Shown piece by piece: positions 59,089 through 64,000 of a DNA stretch of 64,000 nt. The notes beneath the pieces are model-generated. The model made no database searches and was not told the DNA's origin. It worked only from the letters and a program-made list of their open reading frames with translations. Positions within the stretch are counted from its first letter, which is position 1, and each line of letters begins with the position of its first letter. Both the position numbers and the translations under genes were made by a program. This DNA comes from RYN-133 sp963754285. Lineage in GTDB: Bacteria > Actinomycetota > Actinomycetes > Mycobacteriales > Jatrophihabitantaceae. The DNA lies in NCBI GenBank assembly GCA_963754285.1, contig CAVWFN010000007.1:496001-560000 (forward strand), in the 5' to 3' direction.

Positions 59089-59937
59089 TCAGGCGCGCTC
59101 GGCGGCCTCGACGACGTTGCGCAGCAACATCGCGCGCGTCATCGGTCCGACACCGCCGGGGTTGGGGCTGAGCCAGCCGGCCACATCCGCGACGTCGGCG
59201 GCGACGTCACCGGCGATCTTCCCGTCGACGCGGCTGACCCCGGCATCGAGGACGGCAGCGCCGGGCTTGACCATGTCGGCGGTGATCAGTCCGGCCGAAC
59301 CGGCGGCCGCGACGACGATGTCGGCTTCGCGCACGATGGCTGCGAGATCACGCGTACCGGTGTGGCACTGCGTGACCGTCGCGTTCTCACTGCGGCGCGT
59401 GAGCATCAGGCCGAGCGGACGGCCGACAGTGATACCCCGCCCGACGATCACCACATGCGCGCCGGCGATCTCGACGTCGTAGCGGCGCAGCAGTTCGATG
59501 ATGCCGGTCGGCGTGCACGGCAACGGGGCGGGCTTGCCGAGCACGAGCCAGCCGAGGTTGGTCGGATGCAATCCGTCGACGTCCTTGTGCGGTTCGACCC
59601 GCACGAGCAGTTCGTTGTCGACGGCGGCGCCGAGGCCGGTCGGCAGTTGCACGAGGAACGCGGTGCATGCCGGGTCGGCGTTGAGTTCGTCGATGACGGC
59701 CTCGACCTCGTCCTGCGTGGACGTCGCCGGCAGATCGCGCCTGATGCTGGCGATGCCGACCTGGGCGCAGTCCTTGTGCTTGGCGTTGACGTACCAGCGG
59801 CTGGCCGGGTCGTCGCCGACAAGAATCGTGCCGAGGCCGGGGACGACACCGCGCTCGGCCAGCTTCGCAACGCGATCGCGTAGCTCAGCCTTGATCTCGG
59901 CCAGGGTTGCCGTGCCGTCCAGTATCCGTGCCGTCAT
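59089..59937 (-). CDS. folD: Methylenetetrahydrofolate dehydrogenase/cyclohydrolase
   Basis: 282 residues. Bifunctional enzyme interconverting 5,10-methylene- and 10-formyl-tetrahydrofolate. Motifs: LGTILVGDDPASRWYVNAKHKDC (catalytic Lys and Tyr), FLVQLPTGLG, EPHKDVDGLHPTNLGWLVLG, PCTPTGIIELLRRY, VVIVGRGITVGRPLGLML (NADP-binding) and SPNPGGVGPMTRAMLLRN. It supplies formyl groups to purH and purN, both encoded to its right. Its first 53 bases overlap the end of the upstream gene on the same strand. Confidence 0.95.
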   Translation of the reverse strand: MTARILDGTATLAEIKAELRDRVAKLAERGVVPGLGTILVGDDPASRWYVNAKHKDCAQVGIASIRRDLPATSTQDEVEAVIDELNADPACTAFLVQLPTGLGAAVDNELLVRVEPHKDVDGLHPTNLGWLVLGKPAPLPCTPTGIIELLRRYDVEIAGAHVVIVGRGITVGRPLGLMLTRRSENATVTQCHTGTRDLAAIVREADIVVAAAGSAGLITADMVKPGAAVLDAGVSRVDGKIAGDVAADVADVAGWLSPNPGGVGPMTRAMLLRNVVEAAERA

Positions 59938-60565
59938 GCTTGTCGAGTTTGCCAGCAGGCGGCGACGGGTCGTCGGACGACTCGGCGGCGGAGCGCCGCC
60001 GAGCGACGAGCAGATAGACGATCCCGCACACGACGGCGTCCAGCGCGGCCAGGATCGTGACGAAGTAGCCGGGCTGCGGGTTGCGCGAGATGTGGTAGCC
60101 GAGCGAGACCAGCGAGTCCCAGGTGAGCCCGGCGGAGAAGGTGTAGCTCCTCGGCAGCAGCCACCACGTCAGCGCCAGGATCACGCCGGCGCCCACACCG
60201 GTGGTCGCCAGCACCACGCCGTCGTGGCGGTAGGTGCGCTGCTCGTTCCTGGCGAACCAGCCGTGCCGCGGCCCGACGATCGCCAGTGCGGCGATGACCA
60301 GCACGAGCGGAGCGAGGAAACCGACGCGGCCGGCCTGCCAGCAGTACGCGGGCGAGATGGCCAGCGCACCGCCCTCGCCCGCGCCGGTCGGCGAGAACCA
60401 CGGCAACGCCGCGCCGACGACAGCCGGGACGGCCGGCGTGAGCGGCAACCACTCCAGCGAGCCGACACGCCGCTTGCCCGGCTTGGGCCCGGTCCGTGCG
60501 GGCTCGTCCGGGGCGGTCGCGTCCGGGGCGGTCGCGTCCGGGGCGGGGTCGGATCGCTCGGTCAT
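59885..60565 (-). CDS. Four-helix membrane protein, paralogue of the 60579 gene
   Basis: 226 residues. A repetitive acidic/proline N-terminus (DATAPDATAPDEPARTGPKPG) is followed by four hydrophobic helices. Shared features with its neighbour: a W-F-x-P-x-G element after helix 1 (LPWFSPTGAGEGG), GFLAPLVLVIAALAIVG for helix 2, and an external loop YTFSAGLTWDSLVSLGYHISRNPQPGYF before helix 4. The last ~17 residues are translated from within folD, so the original stop was probably earlier. Function unknown. Confidence 0.7.
   Translation of the reverse strand: MTERSDPAPDATAPDATAPDEPARTGPKPGKRRVGSLEWLPLTPAVPAVVGAALPWFSPTGAGEGGALAISPAYCWQAGRVGFLAPLVLVIAALAIVGPRHGWFARNEQRTYRHDGVVLATTGVGAGVILALTWWLLPRSYTFSAGLTWDSLVSLGYHISRNPQPGYFVTILAALDAVVCGIVYLLVARRRSAAESSDDPSPPAGKLDKHDGTDTGRHGNPGRDQG
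60506..60548. repeat. 15-bp tandem repeat in the 59885 gene
   Basis: Nearly three copies of GTCCGGGGCGGTCGC encode the repeated DATAP units of the N-terminal tail. In-frame expansion by slippage is likely; length may vary among strains. Confidence 0.8.
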
Positions 60566-60578
60566 CCGAACAGGCGTA

Positions 60579-61367
60579 TCACACGGGCGGAGGCGGCGGC
60601 TTCTGCAACGACGGCGGCGCGAGCTGCGGACCGGGCTGGTCGGGCTGGGTCGATCTCGTCGCCAGCATCATCAGCACTCCGCCGACGATCGCAACGATGG
60701 CTGCCGCGCCGGTCAGCCAGTAGCCGATCTGCGGGCCACGGCTCAGCGAACCGCCGATCGCTTTGAGCTTCGACGCGAAGTCGTTCCAGCTCAACTGTGT
60801 CCCGTCGAGTTCGAAGCTGTACTGCGACGTGACCAGGAACCACGCGATCACGACGCACACCGCCGAGACGACGCCCGCGATGATCGCGTACTTCGCGACC
60901 GAGCGCACCGGGTCAGCCGCGCTCGCGAGCCGGCCGCGCGTCTTACCCTGCATCAGCCCGATCGCCATGATCGCGATCACCACGAGCACGATCGGAGCGA
61001 TCAGCCCGATCTTGCCGTCCTTGAACGAGTAGAGACTGTCGAAGTCCTTGCTGTGCCCCGCGGCCTCGCCGTGCGGGCGGAACCACGGCGTGAACGTCCC
61101 GATCAACGCGAGCAGCGCGGCTGCGGGCAGCAGCCACGTCACCGGTGGCGCCTTGGTCACGGTGACTGTCCCCGGCGGTGGCGGTGGGACGGGCGACTGG
61201 CCCGGAGCTGCCGGCCACGGCGCTCCGCTTTGCGGCGGCCCGAAGTTCGGCGGGGGTGGCGGTGGGGTCTGGGCGGCGGCCGGCGGCGGCGGGTACTGCG
61301 CACCGTAGGGCTGGCTCGGCTGGCCCGGACTCGGCTGGCCGGGTGGCGGCGGATAGGCCGTCATCAC
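60579..61367 (-). CDS. Proline-rich four-helix membrane protein
   Basis: 262 residues from the first of two adjacent ATG codons, with GGGAAGGGA upstream. Residues 1-70 are Pro/Gln/Gly-rich (PPPPGQPSPGQPSQPYG), the tail type often found in actinobacterial membrane proteins. Four helices follow: TWLLPAAALLALIGTFTPWFRP, GLIAPIVLVVIAIMAIGLM, AKYAIIAGVVSAVCVVIAWFLV and GYWLTGAAAIVAIVGGVLMML, with the loop QYSFELDGTQLSWNDFASKL. It is paralogous to the next gene downstream. The C-terminus is again proline-rich. Function unknown. Confidence 0.72.
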   Translation of the reverse strand: MMTAYPPPPGQPSPGQPSQPYGAQYPPPPAAAQTPPPPPPNFGPPQSGAPWPAAPGQSPVPPPPPGTVTVTKAPPVTWLLPAAALLALIGTFTPWFRPHGEAAGHSKDFDSLYSFKDGKIGLIAPIVLVVIAIMAIGLMQGKTRGRLASAADPVRSVAKYAIIAGVVSAVCVVIAWFLVTSQYSFELDGTQLSWNDFASKLKAIGGSLSRGPQIGYWLTGAAAIVAIVGGVLMMLATRSTQPDQPGPQLAPPSLQKPPPPPV

Positions 61368-61457
61368 TGTCCCTTCCCTGTGGCGCTGTGGCTCGGTGCA
61401 GCTGTGACCGTACCGTCGGGCGCCGGGCCGCGCGGGGACGTCGAGTGGCCGGTTCGG

Positions 61458-62039
61458 TCAGCCGATGACGACGCCGAAGACCGCGGCAAGGCCGATCGCG
61501 TGCTCGACGTCGATGCGCGCCCCGACCAGCTCGCAGTTGCGCGGGTCGAGCGTGTCGATGCGCGCGCCGCGCAGGTCGACGTCGCGGAACACCGTGCGTC
61601 CGAACCGCGCACCACGCAGATCGGCCTTGGACAGATCTGCTCCGGTCAGGTCGGTCTGGACGAAGTTGGCGCCGGCCATCCTGGCACCGGCGAGGTCTTG
61701 GGCGCCGAGCTTGGTCGCGCCGAAGGACACTGCGCTGTAGTCGCCGCCGTCGGCGAAGGTGAGACCTCGCGCGCCGACCCTGTCGAAGGTCGAGCCGGTG
61801 AGCTTGCAGCCGCGGAAGGACGCGTTGACGAGCCGGGTCTGGACGAAAGTCGCGGCGACGAACGCGCTGCGCTCGTGGCGCGAGCCGGACAGGTCGGCCT
61901 CGCTGAAGTCGCAGTCGACGAACGTGCACCCGGTCGTGACGAGGTCGACGAGGTACGCGCCGGTGAAGTCGCATCCCTCGAACTCGCGCCCGTCCCAGCT
62001 CTCGCCGGACGCATCGACGTCGCGGTAATCGGTGCGCAT
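61458..62039 (-). CDS. Pentapeptide-repeat protein
   Basis: 193 residues built mostly of five-residue repeats of the A(D/N)LxX or similar pattern: FEGCDFTGAYLVDL, FVDCDFSEADLSGSRHE, TRLVNASFRGCKLTGSTFD, ANFVQTDLTGADLSKADLRGARF, FRDVDLRGARID. This forms a right-handed quadrilateral beta-helix. Some members (MfpA, Qnr) mimic DNA and protect gyrase; that role cannot be inferred from repeats alone. The C-terminus (HAIGLAAVFGVVIG) is hydrophobic, as in other standalone members. Confidence 0.88.
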   Translation of the reverse strand: MRTDYRDVDASGESWDGREFEGCDFTGAYLVDLVTTGCTFVDCDFSEADLSGSRHERSAFVAATFVQTRLVNASFRGCKLTGSTFDRVGARGLTFADGGDYSAVSFGATKLGAQDLAGARMAGANFVQTDLTGADLSKADLRGARFGRTVFRDVDLRGARIDTLDPRNCELVGARIDVEHAIGLAAVFGVVIG

Positions 62040-62052
62040 GCCCGTCCCCTCT

Positions 62053-62125
62053 CGTTGAGTGGCGCGTTACGCCGATGAGTGGCGCGGAATTCCGCGCCAC
62101 TCACCGCAGAAGGCGCCACTCAACG
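62053..62125. repeat. Palindromic array C: four GAGTGGCGC units (+ + - -)
   Basis: Outer forward unit CGTTGAGTGGCGCGTT (62053-62068), a perfect 28-base palindrome at 62076-62103 made of two inner units TGAGTGGCGCGGAA, and an outer inverted unit AAGGCGCCACTCAACG (62110-62125). Layout, unit length and the GAGTGG head match arrays A and B, but the second half of the unit is different. It ends three bases before the purH stop, between purH and the pentapeptide-repeat gene. Confidence 0.9.
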
Positions 62126-62127
62126 TG

Positions 62128-63699
62128 CTAATGCGCGAAGTGGCGGGTGCCGGTCAGGTAAAGGGTGACGCCGTGCTCCTTGGCGAGGGCGATCGTCTCC
62201 TCGTCGCGGATGGAGCCGCCGGGCTCGACGATGGCGCGGACTCCGGCGTCGATGAGCACCTGCGGGCCGTCGTTGAACGGGAAGAACGCGTCGGACGCGG
62301 CGACCGAGCCGGCCGCGCGCTCGCCGGCGCGCTCGACGGCGAGCTTGCACGAGTCGACGCGGTTGACCTGGCCCATGCCGACTCCGACGGTGGCCTGTCC
62401 GGACGCGAGCAGGATCGCGTTCGACTTGACCGCCCGTACGGCGCGCCAGGCGAAAGCGAGGTCGGCGAAGGTCGCCTCGTCGGCCGGGTCGCCGGCTGCC
62501 AGCGTCCACGACGCCGGGTCGTCGCCCGGGGCGTCGATCGCATCGGCACTCTGCAACAGCATCCCGCCCGACACCGGCTTGCGTTCGAGCTCTGGCCGGG
62601 CCGGACGGGGCTCGGCCAGCAACAACCGGGTGTTCTTGCGCTTCGAGAGGCGTTCGAGTGCGTCCGGCTCGTACGACGGCGCGACAATCACCTCGGTGAG
62701 CACCTTCGCTATCTGCTCGCAGAACTCGTTGGTGACCGGACCGTTGGTCGCGATCACACCACCGAAGGCGCTGACCGGGTCGCACGCATGCGCCTTGCGG
62801 TGGGCGTCGGCGATGTCCGTTCCGATCGCGATGCCGCACGGGTTGGCGTGCTTGATGATGGCAACGCACGGCTCGGCGAAGTCGTAGGCAGCACGCCAGG
62901 CGGCATCGGCGTCGACGTAGTTGTTGAAGCTCATCGCAGCCCCGGACAGCTGCTCGGCGTTGGCGATGCCGCCGGTCTGCCCGGGCGTGATGTAGAGCGC
63001 CGCACGCTGGTGCGGGTTCTCGCCGTAGCGCAGCACGGCGGCGCGCTCGTAGTTGCTCGCGATCCAACCAGGGAAACCGCTCGGCGTGCCCTCGACGTCG
63101 TCGTCCGGGGCGAGCGAATTCCCGAGCCAGGACGCGACCGCGATGTCATAGGCGGCCGTGTGCCGGAACGCCGCCGTCGCCAGCGCCTGCCGCGCTGCCA
63201 GGTCGAATCCGCCCGCGGCCACTGCAGCCAGCACGTCCGGGTACCGCGCCGGATCGGTCACGACGGCGATCGAGCCGTGGTTCTTCGCGCTTGCGCGGAC
63301 CATGGCCGGCCCGCCGATGTCGATCTGCTCGATGATCTCGGGGGCGCTCGCGCCGCTGGCCACGGTGTCGGCGAACGGGTACAGGTTCGACACGAGCAAC
63401 TGGAACGCCGCGATGCCCAGCTCGTCGATGGTCTGCACGTGCGCGGGATCGTTCTGATCAGCGAGCAACCCTGCGTGCACGTGCGGGTGCAGCGTCTTGA
63501 CCCGCCCGCCGAGGATCTCGGGGAACCCGGTGACGTCCTCGACCGCCGTGACGGGAACCCCGAGGTCGCGGATGCGCGCCGCGGTCGACCCGGTCGACAC
63601 GATCTCGACGCCGGCCTCGTGCAGACCGCGAGCCAGCTCGTCCAGCCCGCTCTTGTCGTAGACGCTGATCAACGCGCGGCGCACCGCGATTCTGGTCAT
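62128..63699 (-). CDS. purH: Bifunctional AICAR formyltransferase/IMP cyclohydrolase
   Basis: 523 residues, the last two steps of IMP synthesis. N-terminal cyclohydrolase (MGS-like) domain: RALISVYDKSGLDELARGL, IVSTGSTAARIRDLG, VTGFPEILGGRVKTLHPHVHAGLLA, SNLYPFADTV, IEQIDIGGPAMVRASAKN. C-terminal formyltransferase: LRYGENPHQRAALY, AIIKHANPCGIA (catalytic Lys-His), SAFGGVIATN and the closing SDAFFPFNDG, GGSIRDEETIALA. The ATG overlaps the purN stop by four bases. Confidence 0.96.
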   Translation of the reverse strand: MTRIAVRRALISVYDKSGLDELARGLHEAGVEIVSTGSTAARIRDLGVPVTAVEDVTGFPEILGGRVKTLHPHVHAGLLADQNDPAHVQTIDELGIAAFQLLVSNLYPFADTVASGASAPEIIEQIDIGGPAMVRASAKNHGSIAVVTDPARYPDVLAAVAAGGFDLAARQALATAAFRHTAAYDIAVASWLGNSLAPDDDVEGTPSGFPGWIASNYERAAVLRYGENPHQRAALYITPGQTGGIANAEQLSGAAMSFNNYVDADAAWRAAYDFAEPCVAIIKHANPCGIAIGTDIADAHRKAHACDPVSAFGGVIATNGPVTNEFCEQIAKVLTEVIVAPSYEPDALERLSKRKNTRLLLAEPRPARPELERKPVSGGMLLQSADAIDAPGDDPASWTLAAGDPADEATFADLAFAWRAVRAVKSNAILLASGQATVGVGMGQVNRVDSCKLAVERAGERAAGSVAASDAFFPFNDGPQVLIDAGVRAIVEPGGSIRDEETIALAKEHGVTLYLTGTRHFAH

Positions 63700-64000
63700 G
63701 ACTGCTCCGATATCAATTCGCGAATTGCCTGGACGTACAAGGGTTTCTCGGCAGCTTGGATACGAGCGAACAGGGTGTGTTCGTCGTCATCGGGCAGAAC
63801 CGGGACGGCGACCTGCGCGATGATCGCGCCCGAGTCGACGCCTTCATCGACCCAGTGCACCGTGGCGCCGGACAGCTTGACACCGGCGGCCAGCGCGGCG
63901 CGGATCGCGCGGATTCCGACGCCGGGGAACGAGGGCAGCAGCGCCGGATGCGTGTTCACCATCTTGAAGCGAGCGACGACCTGGGCATCGAAGATGCGCA
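63696..64000 (-). CDS. purN: Glycinamide ribonucleotide formyltransferase (5' part outside window)
   Basis: The frame stays open to the right edge, so about 100 C-terminal residues are seen and the start lies beyond 64000. The segment NTHPALLPSFPGVGIRAIRAALAAGVKLSGATVHWVDEGVDSGAIIAQVAVPV contains the catalytic His-x-Leu-Leu-Pro-x-F-x-G motif and the downstream catalytic Asp of the formyltransferase family. The stop overlaps purH by four bases (ATGA), the usual purN-purH coupling. Confidence 0.92.
   Translation of the reverse strand, partial: RIFDAQVVARFKMVNTHPALLPSFPGVGIRAIRAALAAGVKLSGATVHWVDEGVDSGAIIAQVAVPVLPDDDEHTLFARIQAAEKPLYVQAIRELISEQS

Noticed and set aside
1..64000. CRISPR arrays
   Set aside because: The palindromic arrays have only four units with alternating orientation and no unique spacers of constant length; no cas genes are present.
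1..64000. tRNA or rRNA genes, insertion sequences, prophage
   Set aside because: No cloverleaf with a TTCGA-type T-loop, no transposase or integrase and no structural phage genes were seen.

Overview
The window is a stretch of chromosome from a high-GC Gram-positive bacterium (Actinomycetota). The evidence is the strong G/C bias at third codon positions, frequent GTG and TTG starts, tight ATGA/GTGA/TTGA overlaps, and families typical of actinomycetes: a DUF3017 protein, an SCO6745-type protein, an SCO4226/DUF4242 protein, the so-called primosomal-protein family, YbaB plus WXG100-like proteins, and a standalone LigD polymerase domain. The genus cannot be named from sequence alone. No rRNA, tRNA, CRISPR array, insertion sequence or prophage was recognised.

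Layout. 1-2.2 kb: DUF427 (partial), a GDT1-type transporter, a RibD/DHFR-like reductase and upp. 2.2-7.4 kb: a polytopic DUF2339-like protein, then deoC followed by a catalytic aldehyde dehydrogenase and a short ALDH-like protein without catalytic residues, closed by a strong hairpin. 7.5-16 kb: a frameshifted secreted propeller-like gene, large membrane proteins including a FedA-like one, a CPBP protease and a secreted DUF4232 protein. 16-24 kb: divergent glpD/glpK, a drug-type ABC exporter, peptidase E, the LigD polymerase domain, a phosphotransferase and a decayed PNPOx-like gene. 24-32 kb: SCO6745-type protein, small membrane protein, GAF protein, P-loop kinase, aguB-aguA (agmatine to putrescine), DUF2218, a secreted protein, an LLM flavin oxidoreductase and a GH3 lipoprotein.

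32-42.5 kb is a nucleoside uptake and salvage block on the minus strand: BMP lipoprotein, two-domain ABC ATPase, two permeases, cdd, deoA, add. With upp, deoC and the ALDH pair near the left edge it forms a complete route: nucleosides enter, are deaminated or phosphorolysed, bases go to upp, and deoxyribose phosphate is cleaved to glyceraldehyde-3-phosphate and acetaldehyde, which the ALDH can oxidise.

42.5-45.2 kb is the most interesting accessory locus: four overlapping or abutting genes encoding a YbaB-like protein, a protein resembling the N-terminal WXG100-like domain of the mycobacterial toxin CpnT, a protein ending in a TNT/ART-like domain, and a small helical candidate immunity protein. 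45-57.7 kb holds YihY, a 2'-5' RNA ligase-like protein, trpS, a CNNM/CBS protein, an alpha/beta hydrolase, a DUF885 metallopeptidase, a giant LuxR (LAL) regulator, a DUF4242 protein, and an MFS transporter with a ~235-residue insertion divergent from a TetR regulator. 57.7-64 kb returns to housekeeping genes: mdh, DUF3017, folD, two paralogous membrane proteins, a pentapeptide-repeat protein, purH and purN (partial).

Several intergenic gaps carry striking palindromic arrays. Three (33.4, 57.7 and 62.1 kb) share one design: four ~15-bp units starting GAGTGG, ordered forward, forward, reverse, reverse. A fourth (42.5 kb) is two tandem 55-bp hairpins between convergent genes.
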